Below, in pieces: positions 8,714 through 18,600 of a stretch of DNA of 64,000 bases. The notes under the pieces were generated by a model, which did not search any database, was not told where the DNA came from, and saw nothing but the letters and a program-made list of their open reading frames with translations. This DNA comes from Paenibacillus ginsengarvi (GTDB lineage Bacteria; Bacillota; Bacilli; Paenibacillales; NBRC-103111): contig NZ_RBAH01000005.1 of the NCBI RefSeq assembly GCF_003626695.1, positions 278,666-342,665 on the forward strand, in the 5' to 3' direction. The position numbers and the translations under genes were made by a program. Each line of letters opens with the position of its first letter. The first letter of the stretch is position 1.

Positions 8714-9840
8714 GCGTAGCGCTACCGGCGGGTACGTATTCAACGCTTCGGGACTGGAGCCTAGCGCAGCGAGGAAACGCATCGCACTATGAAGTTTACG
8801 GTGCCCAGCCCCTCCAGATGGCGGAGCCACATACGGTGGATTCCGAGCTTCATCCCGTCTTCCGGCAGCGCAGCGCAGCGATACCCGAAGGTTATGTCGC
8901 CGTGCTGCCGGAAGGACGGTATTACGGGGGCGAGGATTTTTCCGGCGCCGTCATTACCCCCGATAACCGGCTTGTATGGGACGTATCGACGAATTTCATC
9001 ATTCCGAACTGGGTTCATCCGATCTATAGATGCGGATCGCTGCCGCCCCTCGTCCGCACGGCGGAGACGGTTGCGGTACTTACGTTCATCTGGAGCCGCA
9101 ACTATTTCCACTGGGTGATCGACGTGCTCGGGCGTCTCGCCTTGCTCCAAAAAAGCGGGATCCCGATCGACAAATACATCATCTCCGGGGACGGTCCCGC
9201 GGCTTTTCAGGAGGAAACGCTGACGCTGCTCGGCATTCCCCCGCAGCGGATCATCCGCTCCTATAACGGGCTTCATCTGCAAGCGGAGCGCCTGGTCGTG
9301 CCTTCGCTTCAGCCCTACAACCTGCTGCCGTTCAAGTCCAATCAGGTGCCAAGGTGGGCGACCGATTTCGTGCGAAGCGAGCTGTACCGGATCGTGAGGC
9401 CTCAGCCGCTGTCCGGCTTCGAGCGCATCTATATCAGCCGCAAGGACGCCAATCACCGGAAGGTGCTGAACGAGGGCGATGTGATTCGCATGCTGATGTC
9501 CCGAGGATTTCGCGAAGTGACGCTCGCCGGGAAAACGGTGGCGGAGCAGATCCGTTTATTTCGCTCGGCGCAGATCATTATCGCTCCGCACGGGGCAAGC
9601 TTGACGAATCTGATATTCTGCCAGACCGGCGCCCGTGTGCTGGACATATTGCCGACGCGGTACATGTACCCCTGCTTCTGGCACATCAGCAGCTACTACG
9701 GGCTAAGCTACGCTTATTTGATCGCTCAGGGCATGCGGCTCGCGGAGAACGAGGGCATCGGCAAAGTCGGGTATGTGCACGACGATATAAGCGTAGATAT
9801 TGGGGCGCTAACGGTAATGCTTACGCGTATGGGTGTCTAG
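8710..9840 (+). CDS. GT61-family (DUF563) glycosyltransferase 2
   Basis: This 376-residue paralogue of the previous gene starts at ATG 8710, overlapping its stop codon. Shared blocks are TYSTLRDWSL at the N-terminus, FIWSRNYFHWVIDVLGRLAL, RIYISRKDA and IIIAPHGASLTNLIFC. The pair arose by duplication and probably acts on consecutive positions of one glycan. No clear terminator separates it from the three small genes beginning 95 bases downstream, so co-transcription with them is possible. Confidence 0.8.
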   Translation: MSVALPAGTYSTLRDWSLAQRGNASHYEVYGAQPLQMAEPHTVDSELHPVFRQRSAAIPEGYVAVLPEGRYYGGEDFSGAVITPDNRLVWDVSTNFIIPNWVHPIYRCGSLPPLVRTAETVAVLTFIWSRNYFHWVIDVLGRLALLQKSGIPIDKYIISGDGPAAFQEETLTLLGIPPQRIIRSYNGLHLQAERLVVPSLQPYNLLPFKSNQVPRWATDFVRSELYRIVRPQPLSGFERIYISRKDANHRKVLNEGDVIRMLMSRGFREVTLAGKTVAEQIRLFRSAQIIIAPHGASLTNLIFCQTGARVLDILPTRYMYPCFWHISSYYGLSYAYLIAQGMRLAENEGIGKVGYVHDDISVDIGALTVMLTRMGV

Positions 9841-9935
9841 CGGAATACGAAGGAAGTCGGGGGCGTCGTGCACATAGGGGCGGGTTACGTCATAACATGT
9901 GAAAGAAGCCTTTTAACTGAAGGGGGGAGATCTTC

Positions 9936-10223
9936 GTGCAGCATGAAGTCACCTCGATTATCGCGCATATGGCCAAATCGCATTGCGAGATGGCCCGTAT
10001 GCTCGAAGCGAAGCGGCAATCGATCACCAATATGGCCCATATCGTATCGGCGCTTCCGAATGAAGCGATTGAGTTCGGGGGAACCGAGCTGATCGCAACC
10101 AATTCCGTCGATTTGACAAAAAACGTGAGTGCCTATTTGAGCAGCCTGGCCGATTTGGCCGATGCGATCGGGGATCATCTGGAGCTCGTCATCAAGGAGC
10201 TGGCCGAACAAGACGAGGAATAA
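9936..10223 (+). CDS. small helical protein, trio member A (unknown function)
   Basis: This 95-residue protein starts at GTG 9936 behind AGGGGGGAGA (9921-9930). It is predicted to be almost all helix, with no membrane segment or signal peptide. Residues 7-26 (SIIAHMAKSHCEMARMLEAK) share a pattern with the next two proteins: A-[KR] about six residues in, then [LM]-E-[AS] at the end. The C-terminus is acidic. I do not recognise a described family. The position after glycosyltransferase genes and inside a three-gene cluster suggests a shared role, perhaps structural or regulatory, but that is a guess. Confidence 0.7.
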   Translation: MQHEVTSIIAHMAKSHCEMARMLEAKRQSITNMAHIVSALPNEAIEFGGTELIATNSVDLTKNVSAYLSSLADLADAIGDHLELVIKELAEQDEE

Positions 10224-10263
10224 GGAGAGCTACTGCAAAATTGTCGGTAAAGGAGGGAAACTG

Positions 10264-10614
10264 GTGGAACGGTCGGAATCGTTTTTGTGGATGCTTCGCG
10301 CCTCGGCGAAAATGCAGCATGACATCTCGATCATTCTCGAAGCGAAGGCGAACGAGGCGGAGAAGTCGCGGGACTGGATATGCGTCCATCTCAATCATCA
10401 AAGCTATGAAACCCACGAGGATCAATTGAAGAAACCGCTCGAAATGCACGAATCGTTCATCGAGCTGATCGACGGTCTGACCAAGATGGAAAACGCGCTC
10501 TCCAAAAACTTGAAGGTCGTGCTGAACAAAAGCGAAGACAGCTCGGATGGCGGGGGATTGGACGGCTTCGGCGGACTCGGCGGCTTGTTTGGCGGCTCGG
10601 GGGACGATACGTGA
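10264..10614 (+). CDS. small helical protein with Gly-rich tail, trio member B
   Basis: Start is GTG 10264 with AGGAGG at 10251-10256; the frame is open from 10162 but that part overlaps the previous gene. The 116-residue product contains WMLRASAKMQHDISIILEAK near the N-terminus, in register with members A and C, and a second helical stretch KPLEMHESFIELIDGLTKM. It ends in a flexible Gly/Asp tail (DGFGGLGGLFGGSGDDT). No enzyme motif or membrane segment is visible. The Gly-rich tail is typical of structural or assembly proteins but is not diagnostic. Function is unknown. Confidence 0.7.
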   Translation: MERSESFLWMLRASAKMQHDISIILEAKANEAEKSRDWICVHLNHQSYETHEDQLKKPLEMHESFIELIDGLTKMENALSKNLKVVLNKSEDSSDGGGLDGFGGLGGLFGGSGDDT

Positions 10615-10964
10615 TGGGATGGCTGAGGCGGCAGCAGGAAATGAAGCTGGATATTTTGGAATCGCTGGCGCGAAGCCAGCGGGCGATGGCGCGCATCATG
10701 GAAAGCGCGGCGTCCATGAGCGAAGGCGAGCAGGGCCAACCGGTCGATAAAGACTTGCGGAAAAGCATGGAAGCGATCGAGCGGTATCAACTGGCGATTA
10801 TGGACAAAATGCTCGGCATCCGCGTTCGCGAGGTACATGTCTCGCCGCCCGCCGTCCCATGGACGAACGAACAGCTGCGGGTATGCTCGTCGTACGACCC
10901 GAAGCCGCAGCCTAAGCCGGAGCAGGATCTGGAGCAGGAAAACAAAGAAACACCCGCGCCTTGA
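10611..10964 (+). CDS. small helical protein with Pro/Glu-rich tail, trio member C
   Basis: The start is GTG 10611 or ATG 10614, overlapping the stop of member B, so translation is coupled. The 117-residue product (from 10611) has DILESLARSQRAMARIMESA near the N-terminus, the third instance of the pattern in members A and B. A second helix, LRKSMEAIERYQLAIMDKML, follows. The tail PKPQPKPEQDLEQENKETPAP is disordered. Its last codons lie inside the stem of the terminator at 10945-10988. No known family is recognised; it belongs with the two preceding genes. Confidence 0.7.
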   Translation: MMGWLRRQQEMKLDILESLARSQRAMARIMESAASMSEGEQGQPVDKDLRKSMEAIERYQLAIMDKMLGIRVREVHVSPPAVPWTNEQLRVCSSYDPKPQPKPEQDLEQENKETPAP

Positions 10965-10988
10965 TGCAATAGGCTCTGGGTGTTTCTT
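10945..10988. terminator. bidirectional terminator shared by the small-gene trio and the chemoreceptor
   Basis: AAGAAACACCC (10945-10955) and GGGTGTTTCTT (10978-10988) form a perfect 11-bp stem with T-rich flanks on both strands. It lies between the convergent genes ending at 10964 and 11017. The upstream arm is inside the coding end of the small protein gene. Confidence 0.75.
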
Positions 10989-11016
10989 GTTTGTTTGCCG
11001 GAACTATGAGCTTCGA

Positions 11017-13158
11017 TCAGATCGAAAACTTGCTGAGCGACTCCTTGAGCGAATTCGACAACTGCTCGAGCTTTTCGGACAGTTTGACGAGCCCGTCGCT
11101 AATGCTAAGCTGCTCTGAGCTGAGAGACGCGACTTCCTGCGAAGTGGCCGAAGACTGCTCGGCGACCGCGCTGACGTTCGTCATCGCTTCCGACAGGACA
11201 TGCTGCGACTCTTGCAGCTGCTCTACGGAGCCGGTCACTTCCTGCAGCTTGCCGGCAAAGCCGTCCATTTGCGCCTGCACCTGCTTGAAGATGTCGTCGG
11301 CGTTTTTGACCGATGTAATCTGCTCCTGGAAGATCGGGTATGCTTCGGACAGCACGCCGACGGTTTCCTTCATCTCGGTCTGAATTTTGGCTGTAATTTG
11401 CGCCACGACGTCGATCGATTGTCTGGACTGGTCGGCCAGCTTGCGAATCTCGTCGGCAACAACCATGAAGCCTTTGCCTGCCGCGCCTGCGCGGGCCGCT
11501 TCGATCGTTGCGTTCAGCGACAAGATGTTCGTTTGCTTCGTAATATTGTCGAGCATATCGAGAATTTTGCGGATCGAGCTTGTGCTCTCCTGAAGCTTCT
11601 CGACCTTGTCCGCCATCGAGCGGATCATCTCCTCGGTCGTTCCCGTCTTCGTGATCAGCTCGGACATGTAGTCCGCACCCTTGCGGCTGGCCGTCTGCAC
11701 TTCCGCAGCCGCCGTTTCCATCATCGCGTTCGCTTCGACGACGTGGCCGACCTTCACGTTGATCGTGCCGGTCAAGTCGCTGCCGCGCTCCGCTTCGACC
11801 GCGAGAGAGGATGCGCCGCTCGCGATCTCCTCCGTAGCGACTGCGATCTCCTTGGCTGAGATCGACGTTTTCCGCGATGCGTCCGACAGCTCGGAGGCGG
11901 TGTTCAGCACTTCCTGCGCCGACAAATTCGTCTGCGAAACGAGCGAAGTAATCTGTTCCATCATTTCGTTAAAGCTGGCCGACAATTGGCCGATCTCGTC
12001 CTGCCGGCCGTTATCCTTCACGCGAACGGTCAGGTTGCCGCGAGCGCCCTCCATCATCAGATTGCGCAGCGAGACGAGCGGATGGGCGATCATGCGGATG
12101 ACGAGCAATCCGACGAGAATCGCCAGCACGATGGCGACGAGAACCATGATGATCGTCAGCGTGAAGATGGTTGAGGCGTCCTTGACCAGTTCGCCGACCG
12201 GAATCGTTCCGACAAGAAGCCAATCCGATTTTTGGATCGGATCGTATACGGTCAAAATTTCTTCCTTGTCCTTCACCGCCTCGAAATTGTCAGAATCTAT
12301 GCCCGTTTTCGCGATGTTGGCGGCAACGTCGACTATGTATGGAGTTTCAAGCTCTTCGGACGTTTCCGAATAAACTACATTGTTGTCCTTGCCGATAATC
12401 GCGATGCTGCTCCCTTGTCCGATCGAAACGACCCCGAGCGCCTCGCGCAAAGCGTTCGTTTTCAGCTCCATAATGAGAATGCCTTCGACAGAGCTTGACT
12501 TGATGTTGCGCAGCACGCGCCCGACGGCGAACGAATTCGGCGTGGACACATAGCCGGCTTTTTTCGTCGGCAGCCATACGGCTTTGCCGTCGGCTTCCTT
12601 GATCTTGGTAAACCAGTCGGATTTGTACACGTCGTCCTTCGGCGTCGTCGTACGATACGTGTCCGTCACTTCCGCATTCAGCGGAAGAATGTTGATGTCG
12701 CCGATTTTCGAATTGGCGAGCACATAGCTTTTCAGCCTGCTGCTCACGAGCTGTCCGGTTTGCAGCTTGTCGAACTGTGTCAGCGTTTTGTCCTTATACT
12801 TGCTCATGTTATCGGCTACCGCATCGTCGGACATAATCTGGATCGTGATATTTTCCATGCTTTCGAGCAGGAAATCGACTTTGTCCGTCGCTTGCGTAAT
12901 CGTCTGCTGGGAGGCGTCCGCCACCTTGTTCTTAATGATGCTTTTCGATATTTGGTAGGATAAGATCCCGATAATAAGGACCAGGGAAACAATGCTCGCA
13001 AAAAAAATGAGCAAAAGCTTCATCCCTACGGATCGAACCGGGTTTTGCAGACGGAGCTGCTGTTTCAGTTGCCGAATATCGGCTCCGGACATGTCGGCCC
13101 GCGTCTTGCTCCATGATTTGGATAGTCGCGAGAGCCATTTGAACAATGTCCCTTTCAT
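11017..13158 (-). CDS. methyl-accepting chemotaxis protein (dCache-HAMP-MCP)
   Basis: The frame is open from 13269 but the start is placed at ATG 13158 ([12 protein letters not shown]) behind AAGGTGGG, giving 713 residues. A transmembrane helix ([19 protein letters not shown]) follows a basic cytoplasmic N-terminus. An extracellular Cache-type sensor of about 280 residues comes next, with [16 protein letters not shown] and [12 protein letters not shown] second helix ([20 protein letters not shown]), a HAMP linker ([18 protein letters not shown]) and the coiled-coil signalling domain complete it. The hairpin tip contains [20 protein letters not shown]. Its ligand is unknown; the adjacent GntR/solute-binding fusion may respond to a related compound. 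Confidence 0.92.
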   Translation of the reverse strand: MKGTLFKWLSRLSKSWSKTRADMSGADIRQLKQQLRLQNPVRSVGMKLLLIFFASIVSLVLIIGILSYQISKSIIKNKVADASQQTITQATDKVDFLLESMENITIQIMSDDAVADNMSKYKDKTLTQFDKLQTGQLVSSRLKSYVLANSKIGDINILPLNAEVTDTYRTTTPKDDVYKSDWFTKIKEADGKAVWLPTKKAGYVSTPNSFAVGRVLRNIKSSSVEGILIMELKTNALREALGVVSIGQGSSIAIIGKDNNVVYSETSEELETPYIVDVAANIAKTGIDSDNFEAVKDKEEILTVYDPIQKSDWLLVGTIPVGELVKDASTIFTLTIIMVLVAIVLAILVGLLVIRMIAHPLVSLRNLMMEGARGNLTVRVKDNGRQDEIGQLSASFNEMMEQITSLVSQTNLSAQEVLNTASELSDASRKTSISAKEIAVATEEIASGASSLAVEAERGSDLTGTINVKVGHVVEANAMMETAAAEVQTASRKGADYMSELITKTGTTEEMIRSMADKVEKLQESTSSIRKILDMLDNITKQTNILSLNATIEAARAGAAGKGFMVVADEIRKLADQSRQSIDVVAQITAKIQTEMKETVGVLSEAYPIFQEQITSVKNADDIFKQVQAQMDGFAGKLQEVTGSVEQLQESQHVLSEAMTNVSAVAEQSSATSQEVASLSSEQLSISDGLVKLSEKLEQLSNSLKESLSKFSI

Positions 13159-13480
13159 AAAAATCCCACCTTCGCCATAATCATCGTTGTTCGCTGGTAG
13201 CGTCTGTAAGTCTATTCGACAATGATATGGATTTTCCTTTTTAAATCGACAAATTTCGTAGAAAAACATTCCAGATTAGGTTGTGAAACTCGGGACTTCC
13301 AGCCGATCGGGCGGAGTACGGACGCCGCGCTGTGCCGCAAGTACGAGCCAACGCAGGCGCTAAGCGGACCGAAAAGCCCATTCGGACGATTACCGGATGA
13401 TCCCAAATCTAGAAAAGACGCGTCCGCTCCCGCTTCCATGCGGGAACGAACGCGTCTGACAGCCGGGCGCGAAGCGAAGC
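13159..13480. other. intergenic region upstream of the chemoreceptor
   Basis: This 322-base stretch lies between the start of the chemoreceptor gene and the end of the GntR-type gene, both on the minus strand. It holds the GntR gene's terminator (13413-13457) and must hold the chemoreceptor promoter. I see no convincing gene and no confident sigma-A or sigma-D promoter. Confidence 0.5.
13413..13457 (-). terminator. terminator of the GntR/solute-binding fusion gene
   Basis: AGACGCGT (13416-13423) pairs with ACGCGTCT (13450-13457), and CCCGC/GCGGG pairs inside. On the minus strand the stem is followed by TTTTC. Confidence 0.75.
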
Positions 13481-14860
13481 CTAGCGCACATAACCCAAAA
13501 TCCGGTCGGCAAGCGATTCGGCCGACTCGAGTCCGGCCCAAAATAAATCCATCTCGGCGTCGAGCGCTTCGATCTTATCGACGTCGGCGAACAGCTCATG
13601 AATAAAATAGCCGCCTTCGATCTGACCCCGCGATATGTTGAGCAAGGCGAGGCTCGCCTCGTCCCAAACGGCTTCGGTCACTGCCGGCTGACATGACAAA
13701 AAGCCGGTTTCCTTCGCAAGCTTTTTTTGCAGTGCCGGCTGGTAGGCCAGGCGCAGAAATGCTAGAGCCAGCTCCTGCTCCTTGCACCGCTTCGGAATCA
13801 TGTAGGCGTTGGCCACGAGCAGCGTCGACTTGAGCGGTCCGAAAGGCAGCGGCGCGATCTTCGCTTCGAACGTCATACTGTCGTTACGCCAGCCGGCCAT
13901 TTCGATCGTGGTAGTCATCACCATAGCGGCTTTTTCGCGCAGAAACGCATTGCTGTTCGATTGGGCGCGCCAGCTCTGGAACAGCGTCGCCACCCTTTGC
14001 CGGTAAATGACGTCGTGGAAAAACTCTAGCGTGCGCACAAGGTCGTCGCGGCTCGTAGCCGGGTCGAATTTGACGCCGTTTTGCAGAGCGACGACGGGCC
14101 AGCGGCTGAAATAGGACGAAAGCGACAGCCCGTACAGGTCGATGATGCCGTCCCGATCGAGATCGACGGTCAGCCGCTCGGCCGCTTCGATCAAATCGCG
14201 CTTGTTCCAGTCCGCCACCGGCTCGGTTACGCCGAACCGGGCGAACAGCTCGGGATTGTAGGCCAAATAAACCGGGGAAAACGTGGACGGGATGGCGATC
14301 TGGACGCCGGACGCGCGGAACGGCTCGGTGACGCGCGGATACAGGCCTTTCAGCACATCGCTTAAATGCTCTTCCAGATCGAGATACGCATCCGGCTGCT
14401 CCACATCGGCGAAATTGCGGTCCGTAACGATAAGAAGGTCCGGATATTTGCCGAGCTCCTCGCTCACCCGCATCGAATCCCAGAAGTTCCAGCTCGGAAA
14501 GCTGAGCAGCTTGACGTCGACATGGGGGTACATCTGCTGGAACGCTTCCATAATAGTGCCCAGGCACAAATCGGCGAAGTAGGAGGGGGAGATGGCGACG
14601 ATGTGCAGCGTGCGTCTTTCGCTCGGCGGCACGACAAGATCGGGCGAGACGATCGTGCCTTGTCCGACCTTTTTGACGATAAGCCCTTCCTTTTGCAGCT
14701 GTTCCAGCGATTTGCGGACCGATGTGCGGCTAATGCCGTAATATTTGCACAGCTCGTTCTCCGACAGTAAATATTCACCCGGCTTGATGAAGCCAGACAT
14801 AATCTGCTCGCGAATAATGTTCGCCAGACGCGAGTAGCGGAATTCGTTGTCTCGTCTCAT
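13481..14860 (-). CDS. GntR-family regulator fused to an extracellular-solute-binding-like domain
   Basis: The 459-residue protein begins at ATG 14860 after GGAAGGG. Residues 1-75 are a GntR winged helix ([45 protein letters not shown]). From about residue 85 it becomes a type-1 sugar-binding-protein fold: [23 protein letters not shown], then [27 protein letters not shown] and [20 protein letters not shown]. There is no signal peptide, so the binding domain must sense a ligand in the cytoplasm and presumably controls DNA binding. The target genes are unknown; adjacent chemoreceptors are candidates. The architecture occurs in Paenibacillus-type genomes, to my knowledge, but is rarely studied. 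Confidence 0.85.
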   Translation of the reverse strand: MRRDNEFRYSRLANIIREQIMSGFIKPGEYLLSENELCKYYGISRTSVRKSLEQLQKEGLIVKKVGQGTIVSPDLVVPPSERRTLHIVAISPSYFADLCLGTIMEAFQQMYPHVDVKLLSFPSWNFWDSMRVSEELGKYPDLLIVTDRNFADVEQPDAYLDLEEHLSDVLKGLYPRVTEPFRASGVQIAIPSTFSPVYLAYNPELFARFGVTEPVADWNKRDLIEAAERLTVDLDRDGIIDLYGLSLSSYFSRWPVVALQNGVKFDPATSRDDLVRTLEFFHDVIYRQRVATLFQSWRAQSNSNAFLREKAAMVMTTTIEMAGWRNDSMTFEAKIAPLPFGPLKSTLLVANAYMIPKRCKEQELALAFLRLAYQPALQKKLAKETGFLSCQPAVTEAVWDEASLALLNISRGQIEGGYFIHELFADVDKIEALDAEMDLFWAGLESAESLADRILGYVR

Positions 14861-14992
14861 TCGTTCCCTTCCGTTCCGATTGCTTTTCTGAATATTATAT
14901 CGAAAAAAACGCCTGCCGAACAGCCGAATCTAAGACGTTGTACGACCTGGCGCCAGCAAGCGGCGGCGCTAGTAGAAGCGCGCGTTTTTTCG

Positions 14993-15021
14993 TTGGACAA
15001 AAAGCGAAGGAATGATAAATT
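14993..15021 (+). promoter_or_regulatory. sigma-A-like promoter of the second chemoreceptor
   Basis: TTGGAC (14993-14998) and TAAATT (15016-15021) are separated by 17 bases, about 30 bases before the start codon. The -10 is weak, so this is a plausible rather than firm promoter. Confidence 0.4.
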
Positions 15022-15052
15022 AAAGATATCCTTCAAGAAAGGCGGAGTGCCG

Positions 15053-16798
15053 ATGGTGTTTAGGAACTTGTTTCGATCCAAAAGTCTCGCGACGACGAGT
15101 TCGGTCCTGATTTCGTGCTTATTCCTGCTTGTGATTGGCACTATGACGACGGTATCCCATCTGGAGAGCAGGCGGGAGTATCACGATCAGTTCGAGAACC
15201 TCGGAAAATCGTTCGCCGTCCAAATGCAAGCGAATTCAGATTTGGTTGTCACCGCTTACGACCGGTTGAAAAATAATAAAGGAAGCGACGACTCGTCCTT
15301 CAAAATTATGCAAAGACAGCTCGAAGCGATGGTGCAGGGCTCTGCCATCCGAAACGCCTATTTGTTCATGCCCGAGAGAAGCGGCGGGAACGAGCTGGTT
15401 ACGATGCAGAGCAGTCTGGAACTGGCCGGCGAAGGACTGACGCCCGGCGCCGTCTACAAAATGGAATCTTATTTCCTTACCGGCTACGAGCAGGCGATGA
15501 AGGACGGAGCCGCGCTAACCGAGCCTTTCGTCGATACGATAGGGGAATGGATCTCGTACTTGGCGCCGATCAAGGACGATAGCGGCAAAGTGATCGCTTT
15601 GTTCGGCGTCGATTTCGACAACGGGGAAGTCGAGCACAAGCTGCTTCGGATGCTGCTTGAAAGCATCGGAATGGCGGCGCTGTTTCTCCTCGGCACGATT
15701 GTAATCGTCGCGATTATGCTGCGTGTTGCCTTAAAGCCGCTCCGCCGCCTGGCCGAATTGTCCCGTATGGCCGCGCAGGGAGATCTGACCGTATCCGTTC
15801 CGGTGACGAGCGGCAACGAGATTGGACAAGCGGCCGAATCGTTTAACGCGATGATCGTTAGCCTGCGGGATTTAGCCGTTCAGATCCACCGCAATTCCGC
15901 GGAAGTAGCCGCATCGGCAGTTCATTTGCAGGAAAGCGCGGGCCAAACGGCGGAGGCTACGCAGGAAATCGTCGATGCGATCCAGCAGGTGGCTTCGGGC
16001 GCAGATACGCAACTACAGAGCTCACAAGAATGCCAGCGGGCGATGACCGAGATGACGATCGGCATTCAGCGCATCGCCGAATCGTCGACGCTCGTATCGG
16101 AGCTGGCGGCGGAATCGGCCGCAAGCGCTAGCGACGGCCGTTCCGTCATGGGCAAGGCCGTGGAACAGATGCGTGTTATCGAGCGGGAACTCCACGAGTC
16201 GGTTGAGGTCATCAGCGAACTCAAGCAGCTTGGCGACAACATCGGAGAGATTACAAGCCTCATTACCGATATTTCGAACCAGACGAATCTGCTGGCGCTG
16301 AACGCTTCCATCGAAGCGGCGCGCGCGGGGGAGCACGGTAAAGGTTTTGCCGTCGTCGGCCAGGAAATTCGTAAGCTGGCGGAGCGGTCGAGGGTATCTT
16401 CGGACCAGATTCAATCGATGCTGGAGGGGATCGGGCAATATACGGCGAAGGCGGCGGAGTCGCTCGAGCGATCGAGGGAGGATGCGAGGACCGGCTCGGC
16501 CGCGGCCGGCGAAGCGGGAGAGATGTTCGGCAGCATCGTCGCTTCGACGAGGCGCGTATCGGAGCAGGTGCAGGAAATATCCGCGTCGTCGCAGCAAATG
16601 TCCGCAGGCAGCGAACAAATCGCGGCGTCGATGCTGGAGCTGGAAACGATTGCGACTACTTCGTCGCAGCATTCCGATCGGGTCGCCGCTTCGTCGGAGG
16701 AGCAGCTCGCATCGATGCAGGCCGTGGCAGGCGCAGCCGACCAGCTTCGCGTCCTGGCGGACGGTCTCCAGCAGGCCATCGACCGTTTTCGCGTATAA
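15053..16798 (+). CDS. methyl-accepting chemotaxis protein (Cache-HAMP-MCP)
   Basis: The frame opens at 14993, but ATG 15053 ([10 protein letters not shown]) has GAAAGGCGGAG just upstream; the protein is then 581 residues. An N-terminal helix ([18 protein letters not shown]) is followed by a compact extracellular sensor ending [20 protein letters not shown], typical of a small Cache domain. The second helix is [21 protein letters not shown] ([19 protein letters not shown]) and the MCP signalling domain follow, with [20 protein letters not shown] at the tip. It has a shorter periplasmic-type sensor than the chemoreceptor at 11017, so the two probably detect different ligands. Confidence 0.92.
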   Translation: MVFRNLFRSKSLATTSSVLISCLFLLVIGTMTTVSHLESRREYHDQFENLGKSFAVQMQANSDLVVTAYDRLKNNKGSDDSSFKIMQRQLEAMVQGSAIRNAYLFMPERSGGNELVTMQSSLELAGEGLTPGAVYKMESYFLTGYEQAMKDGAALTEPFVDTIGEWISYLAPIKDDSGKVIALFGVDFDNGEVEHKLLRMLLESIGMAALFLLGTIVIVAIMLRVALKPLRRLAELSRMAAQGDLTVSVPVTSGNEIGQAAESFNAMIVSLRDLAVQIHRNSAEVAASAVHLQESAGQTAEATQEIVDAIQQVASGADTQLQSSQECQRAMTEMTIGIQRIAESSTLVSELAAESAASASDGRSVMGKAVEQMRVIERELHESVEVISELKQLGDNIGEITSLITDISNQTNLLALNASIEAARAGEHGKGFAVVGQEIRKLAERSRVSSDQIQSMLEGIGQYTAKAAESLERSREDARTGSAAAGEAGEMFGSIVASTRRVSEQVQEISASSQQMSAGSEQIAASMLELETIATTSSQHSDRVAASSEEQLASMQAVAGAADQLRVLADGLQQAIDRFRV

Positions 16799-16864
16799 TC
16801 GGTCCGGATCGGTACATAACCGTTCCTTAGGGGAATACCCATACAAGAGGTTGTCCGAAAGGCT

Positions 16865-16888
16865 AGAGGCCGGGGGACGCCTCTTTTC
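16865..16888 (+). terminator. probable terminator of the second chemoreceptor gene
   Basis: AGAGGC (16865-16870) pairs with GCCTCT (16879-16884), then TTTC. The stem is short, so confidence is moderate. Confidence 0.5.
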
Positions 16889-16979
16889 TATGCCCGATAA
16901 GGGCAAAGAATGATTTCGAGCCGTTGGGGCAAGCTACCAACGTTACATGGATTTGGACTTGGCAAGGAGGAGAATAGCG

Positions 16980-18578
16980 TTGTTTTTTCGGAAAAAGGGC
17001 AAGAGCGGCACCCGCCAAAATTCCCGCCATGGACAACTAAACCCGCAAGGCCAGGCTCCGAAAAAAACGCTGCATACGAGCCTCGAAGAAAACATCAGAT
17101 CGGTTCGCGAAGCGCTCGGGAATAGCACGGATTTGGTCATCCGGGAGCTGGGCTACGGCGAAAACGGAGAAGTGCGGCAGGCCTTGCTATACACGGACGG
17201 ATTGGCCGACGAAAAAATGATCGCGCAATTCGTCATGGATTCCGCTTGGCTGGTAAGCCGGCCCAGTGCGGAGCCGGATCGCGAACGCACCGGGGAGCAG
17301 CGGGATCTGCACGCCCGTATCCGGAGTTTCGGCTCGGCCGGAGATATGCGGCGGATCGCCGATATGGACGGTTTGTTTAATGCGCTGCTGTCCGGGGACG
17401 CCGTTATTTTGACGGAGGGGCATTCGGAAGGCTGTGCTGCCGGCATGCGAGCGCCGAACGACCGGAGCGTAACCGAGCCTACCTCCGAATCGGTAGTTCG
17501 CGGGCCGCGCGAAGCGTTCACGGAAACGCTGCGTACGAACACGGCTTTGATCCGGCGTAAAATCAAAAGCCCGAACCTGTGGATGGAAACGAAGCAGATC
17601 GGGGAAGTGACGAAAACCGATGTTGCGATTATGTTTATCCGCGGTATAGCCAGCGACAAAGTCGTCGAGGAAGTCCGTTTGCGTCTGGATCGAATTCGCA
17701 TAGACGGCATTTTGGAAAGCGGCTATATCGAGGAACTGATTCAAGACGAAACGATAACCCCCTTTCCGACCATGTACAACACCGAGAGGCCGGATGTCAT
17801 CGCCGCCGAGCTTTTGGAGGGAAAAGTCGCCATTATTGTGGACGGGACTCCGTTCGTTCTGGTCGTACCGGCGCTGTTCGTTTCTTTTATCCATGCGGCC
17901 GAGGACTACTATCACCGTGCGGATATTAGCAGTCTGATCCGGCTTTTGCGTTATATCGGCATGTTTATCTCATTGCTCGGCCCGTCGCTGTACATTGCGA
18001 TTACGACGTTTCATCAGGAGATGCTGCCGACCGATCTGCTCATCTCGCTCGCCGCCGCCCGGGAAGGCGTTCCTTTCCCAGCTTTTATCGAAGCGCTGAT
18101 CATGGAAGTTACGTTCGAGATTTTGCGGGAGGCGGGTATCCGCATGCCGAGAACGATAGGTCCGGCGGTTTCCGTAGTCGGCACGCTGGTCATCGGGCAG
18201 GCCGCGGTCGAGGCGGGAATCGTTTCGTCGGCTATGGTCATTATCGTAGCGATTACAGCGATCAGCAACTTCGTATTCCCGTCTTACAGCATGGCGAATT
18301 CGTTCCGCATGCTCCGCTTTTTCTTCATGGGGCTTGCGGCCATATTCGGTTTGTTCGGCATTATTGTCGGGATCGTTGCGATGGTTCTTCATTTAAGCAG
18401 CTTGCGCTCGTTCGGGATTCCATATATGAGTCCCTTTGCACCTTGGAGCGGTTCCGACCAGAAAGACGCGCTGATTAGGGCTCCGTGGTGGGCCATGCTT
18501 ACGCGTCCACGCCTGATTCAGCGAAGAAACGCCGTTCGCCAGACCTATAGTCCGCCGAAGGCGAAGCCGCGGCAATAG
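16980..18578 (+). CDS. spore germinant receptor subunit A (GerA/GerKA family)
   Basis: The start is TTG 16980 (MFFRKKGKSG) with AAGGAGG at 16964-16970; the ATG at 16947 is less likely because it precedes the ribosome binding site. The 532-residue protein has a hydrophilic N-terminal half with ESGYIEELIQDETITPFPTM and RPDVIAAELLEGKVAIIVDG. A membrane-spanning half follows, with YIGMFISLLGPSLYIAI, EALIMEVTFEILREAGIRMP and GTLVIGQAAVEAGIVSSAMV. These blocks are diagnostic of the A subunit, which sits in the inner spore membrane and helps sense germinants. It opens an A-C-D-B operon and is presumably expressed in the forespore; no sigma-G promoter was firmly identified. Confidence 0.93.
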   Translation: MFFRKKGKSGTRQNSRHGQLNPQGQAPKKTLHTSLEENIRSVREALGNSTDLVIRELGYGENGEVRQALLYTDGLADEKMIAQFVMDSAWLVSRPSAEPDRERTGEQRDLHARIRSFGSAGDMRRIADMDGLFNALLSGDAVILTEGHSEGCAAGMRAPNDRSVTEPTSESVVRGPREAFTETLRTNTALIRRKIKSPNLWMETKQIGEVTKTDVAIMFIRGIASDKVVEEVRLRLDRIRIDGILESGYIEELIQDETITPFPTMYNTERPDVIAAELLEGKVAIIVDGTPFVLVVPALFVSFIHAAEDYYHRADISSLIRLLRYIGMFISLLGPSLYIAITTFHQEMLPTDLLISLAAAREGVPFPAFIEALIMEVTFEILREAGIRMPRTIGPAVSVVGTLVIGQAAVEAGIVSSAMVIIVAITAISNFVFPSYSMANSFRMLRFFFMGLAAIFGLFGIIVGIVAMVLHLSSLRSFGIPYMSPFAPWSGSDQKDALIRAPWWAMLTRPRLIQRRNAVRQTYSPPKAKPRQ

Positions 18579-18600
18579 AACGGAGGACAGGAGGCCGGTC

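Noticed and set aside
13222..13605. Plus-strand open frame between the chemoreceptor and GntR genes
   Set aside because: It is Arg- and Ser-rich, lies across a terminator and into the GntR gene, and lacks a ribosome binding site.
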